From: an uncultured Subdoligranulum sp.
GTDB taxonomy: Bacteria; Bacillota; Clostridia; Christensenellales; CAG-314
Reading direction: 5' to 3'
DNA: 45,032 nucleotides
Assembly (NCBI GenBank): GCA_902496185.1
Contig: CABUZX010000011.1
Coordinates: 1-45,032 of the forward strand
Each line of letters begins with the position of its first letter. Position 1 is the stretch's first letter. The position numbers were made by a program, and so were the translations under genes. Positions 33,135 to 40,951 of the stretch are shown in pieces. The notes under the pieces are model-generated. The model ran no database searches, had not been told where the DNA came from, and was given only the letters and a program-made list of their open reading frames with translations.

Positions 33135-33701
33135 ATGCAATATCTAAAAACTGACGTGAGAAACCGTATATTGGAGTCTGCCGAAGAGGAATTTCGTCAA
33201 AACGGGTACTTAAATGCGTCTATTCGCACTATTGCAGAAAACGCGGGTATATCTTTGGGCAACGTTTACCGTTATTTTTCAAACAAGGAGGCGTTGTTCA
33301 GCGCGGTTTTGCAACCGATAGTGGACGAAATAGGAAAGAGCATTTACAGTAAATTTTTCAGTTTTGGCGACGCTCAATCCCTTGCCGACGACGTTGTAGA
33401 TTATTTGTATTTAAATCAAAATAAAATGATTATAATTTTGCAGGCAAACAAATATTACGTCAACGGGTTTAAGACTTTGTTGACGGAGGTATGTTCAAAG
33501 GTTTTGGAAAAAATCTTTTGTTGGTATCCGAATCTTATGTCAAAAATAAAAAATCCGCATTTTGCAACGGCCGTTGCAGGTGGGTTTTTGCACGCTTTAA
33601 ATTTTGCCGTTACTGCTGATATGGACAGAGAGACGCAAAAACGCAACGTTAAAGAATTGATAACCTTCTTTTTTGAAAAAATCGACCTACGATTTGAATA
33701 A
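33135..33701 (+). CDS. TetR/AcrR family transcriptional regulator
   Basis: A 188-residue repressor. Residues about 8-55 are the TetR DNA-binding domain: ILESAEEEFRQNGYLNASIR, then TIAENAGISLGNVYRYFSNKEALF. The remaining helical domain binds an unknown ligand. The ATG at 33135 is used because GGGGGAG lies 4-9 bases upstream; the GTG four codons earlier is inside that site. It is followed by a long palindrome without a clear U-tract. The target could be itself or the neighbouring surface-protein gene. Confidence 0.92.
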   Translation: MQYLKTDVRNRILESAEEEFRQNGYLNASIRTIAENAGISLGNVYRYFSNKEALFSAVLQPIVDEIGKSIYSKFFSFGDAQSLADDVVDYLYLNQNKMIIILQANKYYVNGFKTLLTEVCSKVLEKIFCWYPNLMSKIKNPHFATAVAGGFLHALNFAVTADMDRETQKRNVKELITFFFEKIDLRFE

Positions 33702-33720
33702 GCTTTTTAAAATTTTGTGT

Positions 33721-33747
33721 AAAAGCGTTGCAACTTGCAACGCTTTT
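33721..33747. other. Long perfect palindrome after the TetR gene
   Basis: AAAAGCGTTGCAA, C, TTGCAACGCTTTT: 13-bp arms around one base. It may work as a bidirectional terminator (T-run is in the 3' arm) or as a dimer-binding site; the first is likelier. Confidence 0.65.
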
Positions 33748-33813
33748 ACATACTGAATAAAAGTCCGTTACTTATGCATACTAACGTAAAATATTAAACG
33801 GAGGAATTAGGTT

Positions 33814-35028
33814 ATGTCAAGTATGAATAATGACAAAAACAAATCCGTAAATAAGGACGGGCAAAAAAGCTTTTCAAGCAAGTCTGCAGTTAAAGGAGAC
33901 GTTGCGGTATGGGTTGTAACGCTTATTATCCTCGTGGCTTTTGCTCTTTTGGTGGCATGGCTTTGCAATATGAACGAAGAAAAGGCATACGGCACGCTTT
34001 TTGCTGAGGACAGCAGATACGGGAGCGCTTCCGTTGCTGAATTGAGTTTAAAAAACGGTTATGTCGCCCAAGGCAAGCAAGTAATTTGGTACGTTGACTC
34101 AAAGCAAGCAAAACTTTCTTTTTATGGCGAAAAAGACGCTTTAAAGCTTGACACGAGTGGTTTGTCGGTGGGTAGTCACGTCTTGCAGGTAAGCATTGAC
34201 GACGAAATAGTGGCAAAAAAGACGGTTTTAATAAATAAGCCGTCGCTTGTTGTAAGAGTTCCAGATATTACCGTTGAATACGGCGAAAAAATACAAAAAA
34301 TTTGCGCGACCGCAGAGGGGTGGGTGGACGGAGATACGGCGGAAAGCGCAGGGTTTGACGATACGGTTAATTTTGAGAGTGGTAAAAATCTCGACGTTGG
34401 AGTTTATAATTTAAGTCACCAAGGGTATTTTAACGACAAGTACGACGTAACTATGGAGTCGGGGAGTTTGACGGTATTACCTAGACGTTTGACGCTTGCC
34501 CCTTGTGTTTTTTCAAAGGTGTATGACGGTACGGAATCCGTCAAAGCCGAAGGACTTTCCGTTTTGGGCGCGCTTGAAAAGGATCACGTTGGGGTAAATG
34601 CTATTTTAAAATATTGCGACAAAAATGCAGGCAACAACAAAAAAGTCATTATTGTCGATTGTGTTTTGACGGGAGTTGACAGCAAAAATTATTTTGTGGA
34701 TTTTTCTGAAACAGAGTTTTTTGGAAGTATCAGTCCGTTGACACTCACGCTTTTGGACGTGTTGCCAAATGACAAAGTTTATGATGGGACAACTTCCGTC
34801 ACCTTTTTAAACGGCGGGAAACTCAATGGTGTTTTGCCTTGCGACAAGGTGTCAATAGGGTTTTTAAACGCTTGTTTTTCAGACGCAAAAAAAGGTAACG
34901 ACAAGATAGTGTTTATAAAGGGCGTAACTCTCGTTGGCGCTGACAGCGCAAACTACGTCGTTGCGCCAAGCGTCTCTTACGCAAGTATTTTTGGAAAAAA
35001 ACTTAACGCCGTACACGGAAACAATTAA
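33814..35028 (+). CDS. Membrane-anchored surface protein with MBG/YDG domains
   Basis: A 404-residue protein. Residues 28-50 are a single membrane helix (VAVWVVTLIILVAFALLVAWL) after a basic, Ser/Lys-rich cytosolic start, so it is a signal anchor with the rest outside. About 145-230 is an MBG-like domain (VRVPDITVEYGEKI). Two YDG modules follow, each opening VYDGT (FSKVYDGTESVKAEG, NDKVYDGTTSVTFLNG). Such modules are found in large cell-surface adhesins; this is a short stand-alone version. No sortase motif is seen. GGAGG precedes the ATG by 8 bases. Confidence 0.82.
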   Translation: MSSMNNDKNKSVNKDGQKSFSSKSAVKGDVAVWVVTLIILVAFALLVAWLCNMNEEKAYGTLFAEDSRYGSASVAELSLKNGYVAQGKQVIWYVDSKQAKLSFYGEKDALKLDTSGLSVGSHVLQVSIDDEIVAKKTVLINKPSLVVRVPDITVEYGEKIQKICATAEGWVDGDTAESAGFDDTVNFESGKNLDVGVYNLSHQGYFNDKYDVTMESGSLTVLPRRLTLAPCVFSKVYDGTESVKAEGLSVLGALEKDHVGVNAILKYCDKNAGNNKKVIIVDCVLTGVDSKNYFVDFSETEFFGSISPLTLTLLDVLPNDKVYDGTTSVTFLNGGKLNGVLPCDKVSIGFLNACFSDAKKGNDKIVFIKGVTLVGADSANYVVAPSVSYASIFGKKLNAVHGNN

Positions 35029-35040
35029 AAATCAAAAACT

Positions 35041-35072
35041 AAAAAGGTTATCGGTGGTGGTAACCTTTTTGC
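35041..35072 (+). terminator. Terminator of the YDG-domain gene
   Basis: AAAAAGGTTA / TAACCTTTTT stem with an intervening GGTGG-rich loop and a T-run in the 3' arm. Confidence 0.8.
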
Positions 35073-35125
35073 GAGTAGTAGCATATACAGTTTGTAAATA
35101 AAAAACAAAATTTTTTAGTTAACTA

Positions 35126-35154
35126 TTGACTTTACTAAACAAAAAGAGTATAGT
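35126..35154 (+). promoter_or_regulatory. Promoter of the DUF308 gene
   Basis: TTGACT, 17-bp spacer, TATAGT; start codon 29 bases downstream. Confidence 0.75.
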
Positions 35155-35183
35155 TAATAAAAACGAAAATAAAGGAGAAATTT

Positions 35184-35654
35184 ATGTCAAAACCAAAACT
35201 AAACTTGTCTACAAACAACATTATCACTTGTATTTTTTACGCCGTTATCGGTCTTTTGCTTGTGATACTTAAGGGTGGCTCGCTCAATATACTTATGACG
35301 ATAATAGGCGCTTTGTTTGTTATCCTCGGCGTGGTGGATATTTTTAAGGGCAAACTCTTAAACGGTATAGTCGAAGCAGTAATAGGTGTTGCTATTATCG
35401 TTTGCGGTTGGCTTATTGTTGATATCGTATTGCTCGTTTTTGGCATACTGCTTATCGTTAAAGGCTTGATGGAAATTATTAAAAACGCTAGCGCGGGTTT
35501 CAATACGCTTTTGTCCCCAATCGTCACCGTAGTTATCGGTATTTTGCTTGTGATTGCAAAATGGGCGCTTATGGACGTAATGTGCATTATTGCCGGCGTG
35601 ATTTTCCTTATCAATGCGGTGTTGGCGCTGTTTGGAAAATCTCTTACCAAATAA
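35184..35654 (+). CDS. DUF308 (HdeD-like) membrane protein
   Basis: A 156-residue protein made almost wholly of six hydrophobic helices in three pairs, each with the repeating pattern GLLLVILKGGSL / GALFVILGVVDIFKG typical of DUF308/HdeD. Polar residues are confined to short loops. HdeD in E. coli is linked to acid resistance; for this family in Clostridia the role is unknown. AAAGGAG precedes the ATG. Single gene with its own promoter and terminator. Confidence 0.88.
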   Translation: MSKPKLNLSTNNIITCIFYAVIGLLLVILKGGSLNILMTIIGALFVILGVVDIFKGKLLNGIVEAVIGVAIIVCGWLIVDIVLLVFGILLIVKGLMEIIKNASAGFNTLLSPIVTVVIGILLVIAKWALMDVMCIIAGVIFLINAVLALFGKSLTK

Positions 35655-35687
35655 TAAAATAATTAATCAAAATAATGATAAAGTTTC

Positions 35688-35716
35688 AAAAACACACCCT
35701 AAAAGGTGTGTTTTTT
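35688..35716 (+). terminator. Terminator of the DUF308 gene
   Basis: AAAACACACC / GGTGTGTTTT stem with a TAAAA-type loop, followed by TT. Confidence 0.9.
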
Positions 35717-35746
35717 CGTATATAAAATTTTTTGTTAGTTTTTTGT

Positions 35747-35775
35747 TTGACAAAATTTTTTTTTGGTGGTATATA
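35747..35775 (+). promoter_or_regulatory. Promoter of the metal-efflux operon
   Basis: TTGACA, 17-bp spacer, TATATA with a TGn extension. The -10 box overlaps the operator that starts at 35773. Confidence 0.75.
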
Positions 35776-35792
35776 TTAGTATATTCTAATAT
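35773..35792. promoter_or_regulatory. ArsR-type operator
   Basis: ATATTAG, 6-base spacer TATATT, CTAATAT: a perfect 7-bp inverted repeat covering the end of the -10 box and the start site. AT-rich 7-6-7-type palindromes at this place are typical ArsR/SmtB operators. Confidence 0.7.
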
Positions 35793-35852
35793 GTTTATAT
35801 ATTGATGGATATTTTTATTAATTATTGCAATTAGTCGAGGAGGGATAGGATT

Positions 35853-36221
35853 ATGGTCAAAGCGGAGCAATGTTGCGAGCACAAATTGACGCACGAGCAG
35901 TTGGTAAAAAAGGCAAAGGAGATTACTCCTGCGGTAGGGTACGTTAATATAATGTGTCAGATACTCAAATTGTTGGGAGATCCTACGCGTATGAAAATAA
36001 TTTATTCGTTGCTAAACGGTGAGATGTGTGTTTTGCACATAGTGGAGGCTGTAGAAGGCACTCAAAGCGCCGTTTCGCAACAGTTGAGATTACTTAAAGA
36101 CAACAAGTTGGTCAAAAGTCGTAGAGAAGGCAAAAATATTTTGTATTCTATTGCAGACGAGCACGTAGTAGATATTATTAAGTTAGTTGAAGTTCACGCT
36201 CATTGCGAATTAGAAAAATAA
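35853..36221 (+). CDS. ArsR/SmtB family metal-sensing repressor
   Basis: A 122-residue winged-helix repressor. Residues about 36-95 are the DNA-binding part (LKLLGDPTRMKIIYSLL; GTQSAVSQQLRLLKDNKLV). The C-terminal helix has D102-x-H104, H115 and C118, the spacing of the alpha-5 zinc site of SmtB/CzrA (D-x-H-x10-H-x2-H) with the last His replaced by Cys. The N-terminus adds CCEH. So it should release DNA on binding Zn, Cd or similar ions. GAGGAGGG precedes the ATG. It heads an operon with the P-type ATPase 19 bases downstream. Confidence 0.9.
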   Translation: MVKAEQCCEHKLTHEQLVKKAKEITPAVGYVNIMCQILKLLGDPTRMKIIYSLLNGEMCVLHIVEAVEGTQSAVSQQLRLLKDNKLVKSRREGKNILYSIADEHVVDIIKLVEVHAHCELEK

Positions 36222-36240
36222 AGTTAAGGGAAGAAGGAGT

Positions 36241-38304
36241 ATGAAAAGGACGCTTAATATACAAGGTTTGGACTGCGCGCATTGCGCTATGACTTTGGAA
36301 ACGCTCATTAAAGGTATTGACGGGGTGGAAAAATGTTCCGTTAATTTTTCCACTCAAAAAATTATTTTGGACGTCAAGTCTCAAAAAGTCATGGAACAGG
36401 TCGTTAAAACGGTAGGTTTTTTTGAGGAAGTAAAAATCGTTGACAAGGACAACGACGTACATGAGCTCAAAAAGGAGCGCGCGCGTGATTTGACTTTGAT
36501 TTTGATATCGACGGTGTTTTTTGTCGTTGGGATATTGTTGGAGCGTTTTGTAGACTACGGCGCGTGGGTTTACGTCAAATACGTGGCGTACGGAATTGCT
36601 TATTTGGTTGTAGGCTATCCGATATTTTTAAAAACCTTTAAAGGATTTTTTACCAAAAATATTTTTAACGAAAATTTTTTAATGACTATAGCCTCCGTCG
36701 GCGCAATGGTTTTAGGAGAATACGTCGAAGGCGTTGCCGTAGTATTGTTGTATCAGGTTGGTGAGTTTTTGCAAAGTTTAGCCGTTGGAAACTCGCGTAG
36801 GTCGATTAAAAATCTCGTAAATATTCGTAGCGAAGTGGCGACAAAGTTGGTAGACGGCAATCAAATAGAAATAGCGCCGGAAAAACTCAACGTTGGGGAC
36901 GTTATACTCGTGCGCGCGGGTGAAAAAATCCCCGTTGACGCAGTTGTTTTGAGTGGGCAAAGCGAATTGGATACAAAATCCATTACGGGAGAGTTTTTGC
37001 TTCGTCCTGTTGGGGTAGGCGACGAGGTGCTTTCTGGCTGTATAAACGCAGGCGGAGTAAATCTTACCTTAAAGGTGTCCAAAAAGTACGTTGACAGTAC
37101 CGTTGCAAAGATTTTGGAAATGGTGGAAAACGCTTTGGATAAAAAGACTAGGACGGAAAAAACCATTACGGTATTTGCAAGGTATTACACGCCGATAGTG
37201 TGCTTGTTGGCGGTTTTGATTGCTTTTGTCGTGCCTACGTTTGTTTATATTTTTACGGGGAGTTTCCCCTTGGCGCAATGGGCAAAGCGTGCGTTGGTGT
37301 TGTTGGTAATATCTTGTCCTTGCGCAATAGTAATATCAATACCGCTTGCATACTTTTGTTCGATAGGGTATTCGGCAAAGCAAGGAGTGCTGGTCAAAGG
37401 TTCTAATTATCTTGACGTGCTTTCAAAGGTAAAAACCATGGCTTTTGATAAAACGGGTACTTTGACACGTGGCGAATTTAGCATAAAAAAAGTGGTAGGA
37501 GACAAAACTTTGGATTACGCCGTATGCGCGGAAAAAGGCTCTTCGCATCCGATTTCTAAGCCCTTTAAGGCGTTGGCAAGTCCGTTTGAAGCAACGGAAA
37601 CGACGGAAGTTGCAGGTAAGGGCGTGATTTGCATAATAAACGGAAAAAAAGTACTGGTAGGCAATTATAAGTTGCTTGATGACAACGGAATACAATATGA
37701 AAAGCAACAATCCGTAGCTACCGTGGTTTACGTTGCGGAAGAAAACGAGTGTATCGGTTTTGTCGAGCTTGACGACGAATTAAAGCCAAATGCAAAAAAA
37801 GCTTTGGCGCAAATTAAAAAAGCGGGAGTTAAAAATCTTGCGCTAGTGACGGGCGACAACATTAATGGCGCGGAAAGAATTGCCTGTGAGCTAGGCGAAA
37901 TGGACTCTATCTATTCGGACGTATTGCCCAATCAAAAAGCCGATATAATAAAGCAATTGAAAAAACAAAACGTTACGGCATACGTTGGGGACGGTATCAA
38001 CGACGTACCTGTAATGACCGTTGCCGATTGCGCATTGTCTATGGGCAAGTTGGGTTCTTCTGCAACGGTGGACGCCTCTGACGTGGTACTTGCAACCGAT
38101 AATCTCGAGGCAATTGCCAATGCAATAGTCATTGCTAAAAAAACTCGAGCGCGGGTGGTGGAAAATCTTGTGTTTTCGCTGATTGCAAAAGCTGTATTTA
38201 TGGTGTTCGGATTGCTTGGCGTATTGCCTATGTGGCTTGCCGTCGTTGCCGACGTTGGGGTTATGTTGCTTGCCGTACTTAACTCTACGCGAATAAAGCT
38301 ATAA
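36241..38304 (+). CDS. P1B-type heavy-metal-exporting ATPase (Zn/Cd type)
   Basis: A 687-residue metal pump. Residues 1-70 are a heavy-metal-binding domain with GLDCAHC (C12, C15). Transport-site motif CPC is at 359-361, the phosphorylation site DKTGT at 403-407, SHP in the nucleotide domain, and GDGIND near 583-588. The last helix has VADVGVMLLAVLNSTRI with the Asp that marks the Zn/Cd/Pb subgroup (ZntA, CadA). The actuator loop reads TGEF where TGES/TGET is usual. GAAGGAG precedes the ATG. It is cotranscribed with the ArsR regulator, which fits metal-induced efflux. Confidence 0.93.
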   Translation: MKRTLNIQGLDCAHCAMTLETLIKGIDGVEKCSVNFSTQKIILDVKSQKVMEQVVKTVGFFEEVKIVDKDNDVHELKKERARDLTLILISTVFFVVGILLERFVDYGAWVYVKYVAYGIAYLVVGYPIFLKTFKGFFTKNIFNENFLMTIASVGAMVLGEYVEGVAVVLLYQVGEFLQSLAVGNSRRSIKNLVNIRSEVATKLVDGNQIEIAPEKLNVGDVILVRAGEKIPVDAVVLSGQSELDTKSITGEFLLRPVGVGDEVLSGCINAGGVNLTLKVSKKYVDSTVAKILEMVENALDKKTRTEKTITVFARYYTPIVCLLAVLIAFVVPTFVYIFTGSFPLAQWAKRALVLLVISCPCAIVISIPLAYFCSIGYSAKQGVLVKGSNYLDVLSKVKTMAFDKTGTLTRGEFSIKKVVGDKTLDYAVCAEKGSSHPISKPFKALASPFEATETTEVAGKGVICIINGKKVLVGNYKLLDDNGIQYEKQQSVATVVYVAEENECIGFVELDDELKPNAKKALAQIKKAGVKNLALVTGDNINGAERIACELGEMDSIYSDVLPNQKADIIKQLKKQNVTAYVGDGINDVPVMTVADCALSMGKLGSSATVDASDVVLATDNLEAIANAIVIAKKTRARVVENLVFSLIAKAVFMVFGLLGVLPMWLAVVADVGVMLLAVLNSTRIKL

Positions 38305-38320
38305 CAAAACTTAACTTTAA

Positions 38321-38357
38321 AAAAATACCACTCGTAAAAAACGAGTGGTATTTTTTT
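38321..38357. terminator. Bidirectional terminator after the metal ATPase
   Basis: ATACCACTCGT / ACGAGTGGTAT stem with an A-rich loop, flanked by A-run and T-run; it also ends the TM2 gene on the reverse strand. Confidence 0.92.
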
Positions 38358-38694
38358 AAAGCAATTGCATAATGTTGTTAAAGTTTTTTTCTTTTGCTTT
38401 ATTGTGACTAATAAATATGTCGATAAACGGCCATATGCCCAAAGTTAGTCCGCCAACTAATAGTTTTGCCACGCCAAGACCTGTGTCACCTATTATAAAG
38501 CGGTCAATACCAAATCCACCCAAAAAGAGCGAAAACAATAATACGGAAACGGGGTTGTGCAGTTTTAAACACATAATTTCATCAATTTTGTCGTCGCTGG
38601 CATTTGTTAATTTGCTTTTTAGTACCAACATCTTTTCTTCTGGTACTTTGCCCGAAACTAAAGTCATAACTTGTCTTACGTTTGCTTCTGTCAT
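38356..38694 (-). CDS. TM2-domain membrane protein
   Basis: A 112-residue protein. Residues 1-45 are soluble and helical (QVMTLVSGKVPEEKMLVLKS). About 48-105 are the TM2 domain: two membrane helices around GGFGIDRFIIGDTGLGVAKLL and LTLGIWPFIDIF, with the conserved Asp-Arg-Phe turn. The family's role is unknown in bacteria. AAAGGAG precedes the ATG by 8 bases. Its promoter region contains the three palindromes shared with the divergent XRE gene. Confidence 0.9.
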   Translation of the reverse strand: MTEANVRQVMTLVSGKVPEEKMLVLKSKLTNASDDKIDEIMCLKLHNPVSVLLFSLFLGGFGIDRFIIGDTGLGVAKLLVGGLTLGIWPFIDIFISHNKAKEKNFNNIMQLL

Positions 38695-38716
38695 ATTTTA
38701 TTCTCCTTTGTTTTTG

Positions 38717-38791
38717 GAACAATATGTTCTCCTAAATGCCATTATATCAGAACAATATGTTCCAACGCAAGTATTTTAGAACAAAATGTTC
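38717..38791. promoter_or_regulatory. Three-site operator between TM2 and XRE genes
   Basis: Three 13-bp palindromes: GAACAATATGTTC at 38717-38729 and 38750-38762, and GAACAAAATGTTC at 38779-38791. Centre distances are 33 and 29 bp, near three helical turns, so all face one side of the DNA. They flank and sit inside the TM2 promoter and abut the XRE -10 box. Confidence 0.85.
38741..38770 (-). promoter_or_regulatory. Promoter of the TM2 gene
   Basis: On the reverse strand: TTGCGT, 18-bp spacer, perfect TATAAT with a TGn extension. The middle palindrome lies wholly in the spacer and the first one covers the start-site region. Confidence 0.7.
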
Positions 38792-38806
38792 TATATTAAT
38801 TATGTT

Positions 38807-39013
38807 ATGAGCAAATTTAATGAAAGATTAAAAGAATTGCGTTTAGAAGAGGGCTTGACGCGGGCGGAATTGGCTCAAAAAGTCACAGTATCGGTTCGCC
38901 TTGTTTCTTACTGGGAAAGCGGGCAACGGGAGTGCTCATTTGACGTGTTGATTACATTGGCTGAAATTTTGCATACCAGTATAGATTATTTGCTTGGTAG
39001 AGTAGATTGTTAA
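38807..39013 (+). CDS. XRE-family HTH repressor (Cro/CI-like)
   Basis: A 68-residue single-domain HTH protein: LKELRLEEGLTRAELAQKVT, VSVRLVSYWESGQRECSFDVL, then ITLAEILHTSIDYLLGR. This is the whole Cro/CI fold and nothing else. The ATG at 38807 matches the family start; the longer frame would begin within the third palindrome. No ribosome binding site is present, and a -10 box TATATT at 38792-38797 predicts a leader of about 3 bases. It probably binds the three palindromes and represses itself and TM2. Confidence 0.9.
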   Translation: MSKFNERLKELRLEEGLTRAELAQKVTVSVRLVSYWESGQRECSFDVLITLAEILHTSIDYLLGRVDC

Positions 39014-39035
39014 AGTTTAATAAAAGTTTTTATAG

Positions 39036-39063
39036 CGCTTTCTCAATGTGAGAGAGCGTTTTT
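39036..39063 (+). terminator. Terminator of the XRE gene
   Basis: CGCTTTCTCA / TGAGAGAGCG stem with a 3-base loop and one G-T pair, followed by five T. Confidence 0.88.
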
Positions 39064-39077
39064 GTTTAAAAAAAATC

Positions 39078-39106
39078 TTTACTTTTGTAGCAAATTGTTT
39101 TATAAT
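39078..39106 (+). promoter_or_regulatory. Promoter of the M18 aminopeptidase gene
   Basis: TTTACT, 17-bp spacer, perfect TATAAT, 33 bases before the start codon. Confidence 0.65.
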
Positions 39107-39139
39107 AATTAAAAATAAAAAATTAGATAAGAGGTTTTT

Positions 39140-40420
39140 ATGTTAAATCAATTTGCAAAATTTTTACAAACGGGATATACGCCTTTTCACGTGGTAAAAA
39201 ACGTGTGTGAAATGTTGGACAAAGCAGGGTTTAACGCCCTTAAGGAAGGTCAGCGTTGGCAACTCACGCCTAATACCGGTTATTACGTCACTCGCAACGG
39301 TAGCAGTATAATTGCCTTTAAAACGGGAGACTTGGACGTAAAAAAAGGTTTTAATATCGTGGCGTCTCATACGGACAGTCCTTGTTTGCGCCTTAAAAAC
39401 AACTGCATGACTTATTGCGATACTTATGCAAAACTCAACGTAGAAACTTATGGCGGAGCGTTGTATTATTCTATGTTGGACAGACCTTTGCGTATTGCGG
39501 GTAGATTAGTAGTGAGCGACGGTGATAATCTTGCAGTAGAAAACGTAGCAAGTGATTTTTGTGTTGTTATACCAAGCCTTGCTATTCATCAAAATAGAGA
39601 GGCAAACGACGGGTTGCGTCTTAATCCGCAAATAGACTTGTTGCCTTTGGTCGGTATGGGTGAAAAGTTTGATATATTGCAAGCTTTAGCAGGGGGCAAA
39701 AAAGTGGTGGATTACGACCTGTTTGTAGTACCCGAGATAGAGCCTTACCGTTTTGGTGTAAAAAACGAGTTTTTTGCAGCTCCGCGTCTTGACGACCTGA
39801 CGGGGGTTTTTGGCGGTATGCAGGCTCTTGTAAACAGCAATTGCAAAACTGCTTCCGTTTGCGCATGTTTTGACAATGAGGAAGTAGGCAGTGGCACAAA
39901 ACAAGGCGCAGGCAGTACCTTTTTGCGCGACGTTTTACGCGGAATAGTGTGCGCTGTAAAAGACGGTTGCTCTGTAGAAGAACTTGCCCGCAACGCTATT
40001 GCCAACAGTTTTTTAGTGAGTATGGACAACGCTCACGCATTGCACCCCAACCACGCGGAAAAGTGCGATATAACAAACCGTTGTTTTTTGAACAAGGGTA
40101 TCGTAATAAAACATCACGCAAATCAAAGCTATTTGACGGACGGCTTGTCGTCTGCGGTATTGAAAAATATTTTTGATAAGGCCAACGTTCCGTATCAGGA
40201 TTTTTATAATAGAAGCGACGTAAGGAGCGGTAGTACGCTCGGCACGATAAGCAACAAACAGGTCAGTTTGCATACCGTTGATATTGGCCTTGCTCAACTT
40301 GCAATGCACTCTTTTTGCGAAACTATGGGTAGTGACGACCTTGACGTATTGCTTGAAGGCTTGAAAGCTTTTTACCTTTCTAATACGAATTTTGACGAAA
40401 ATAGCATTATTTTTGAATAA
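39140..40420 (+). CDS. M18 family aminopeptidase
   Basis: A 426-residue cytosolic metallo-aminopeptidase. Metal and catalytic residues appear in family order: VASHTDSPCLRLK (His, Asp), FFAAPRLDDLTGVFGG (bridging Asp), FDNEEVGSGTKQGAGS (general-base Glu pair), and SMDNAHALHPNHAEK. C-terminal GSTLGTISNKQVSLHTVDIGLAQLAMHS carries the last His ligand. It removes N-terminal, often acidic, residues from peptides using two Zn or Co ions. Length is normal. AGAGG precedes the ATG. Confidence 0.96.
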   Translation: MLNQFAKFLQTGYTPFHVVKNVCEMLDKAGFNALKEGQRWQLTPNTGYYVTRNGSSIIAFKTGDLDVKKGFNIVASHTDSPCLRLKNNCMTYCDTYAKLNVETYGGALYYSMLDRPLRIAGRLVVSDGDNLAVENVASDFCVVIPSLAIHQNREANDGLRLNPQIDLLPLVGMGEKFDILQALAGGKKVVDYDLFVVPEIEPYRFGVKNEFFAAPRLDDLTGVFGGMQALVNSNCKTASVCACFDNEEVGSGTKQGAGSTFLRDVLRGIVCAVKDGCSVEELARNAIANSFLVSMDNAHALHPNHAEKCDITNRCFLNKGIVIKHHANQSYLTDGLSSAVLKNIFDKANVPYQDFYNRSDVRSGSTLGTISNKQVSLHTVDIGLAQLAMHSFCETMGSDDLDVLLEGLKAFYLSNTNFDENSIIFE

Positions 40421-40487
40421 TTAAACTAAAAATTCGTCAAAACTGTTATAAAATTTCCTTAGATTGACGCGAATTTGACTGATATTA

Positions 40488-40517
40488 TTGACAATGGCGT
40501 TATGCGTGTGTTATAAT
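40488..40517 (+). promoter_or_regulatory. Promoter of the HU gene
   Basis: Perfect TTGACA and TATAAT with an 18-bp spacer, 26 bases before the ATG; consistent with strong expression. Confidence 0.85.
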
Positions 40518-40543
40518 TTTTTTAATTTTAAGGAGGACTCTTT

Positions 40544-40819
40544 ATGAATAAAGGAGAATTTATAAAAGCGATTGCCAAAAAAATCGGTGAAACTGACAAA
40601 AAAGTAGATGCTTTTTACAAGGCGTTTGTGGAGACCGTTACGGAGTCTTTGGAAAACGGCGAAAAAGTAGTATTGGTTGGTTTTGGTAGTTTTGAAATTA
40701 AGGAAAAACCCGCAAGAGAAGGTATCAATCCGCGTACCGGCGCAAAGGTAAATATTCCTGCAACAAAAGTACCTGCTTTTAAAATGGGAAAATCCTACAA
40801 AGACAGCTTTAACAAATAA
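40544..40819 (+). CDS. hup: DNA-binding protein HU
   Basis: A 91-residue nucleoid protein. Start MNKGEFIKAIAKKIGE and VVLVGFGSFEIKEKPAREG with INPRTGAKVNIPATKVPAFK are the HU helices, beta saddle and minor-groove arm. The Pro that intercalates DNA is in NPRTG. AAGGAGG precedes the ATG. Single gene with a consensus promoter and strong terminator. Confidence 0.98.
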   Translation: MNKGEFIKAIAKKIGETDKKVDAFYKAFVETVTESLENGEKVVLVGFGSFEIKEKPAREGINPRTGAKVNIPATKVPAFKMGKSYKDSFNK

Positions 40820-40841
40820 TAATCATTAAATTTTAAGACAT

Positions 40842-40886
40842 AAAAACAAGGCAAGTTTACTTTGGCGTAGGCTTGCCTTGTTTTTT
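40842..40886 (+). terminator. Terminator of the HU gene
   Basis: AAACAAGGCAAG / CTTGCCTTGTTT stem with a 16-base loop and a T6 tail. Confidence 0.93.
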
Positions 40887-40916
40887 AATTTGGAGAATAT
40901 ACGTAGTTTAATTTAG

Positions 40917-40945
40917 TTGTATCAAAACCATTATTTTGATATACT
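40917..40945 (+). promoter_or_regulatory. Orphan promoter after HU
   Basis: TTGTAT, 17-bp spacer, TATACT with a TGn extension. No open reading frame with a start codon lies between it and the terminator at 41012. Confidence 0.55.
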
Positions 40946-40951
40946 GTAATT

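Noticed and set aside
38717..38791. The GAAC...GTTC palindromes as LexA (SOS) boxes
   Set aside because: The Firmicute LexA box is GAAC-N4-GTTC (12 bp); these have N5 (13 bp), and they sit between an XRE repressor and a TM2 gene rather than DNA-repair genes.
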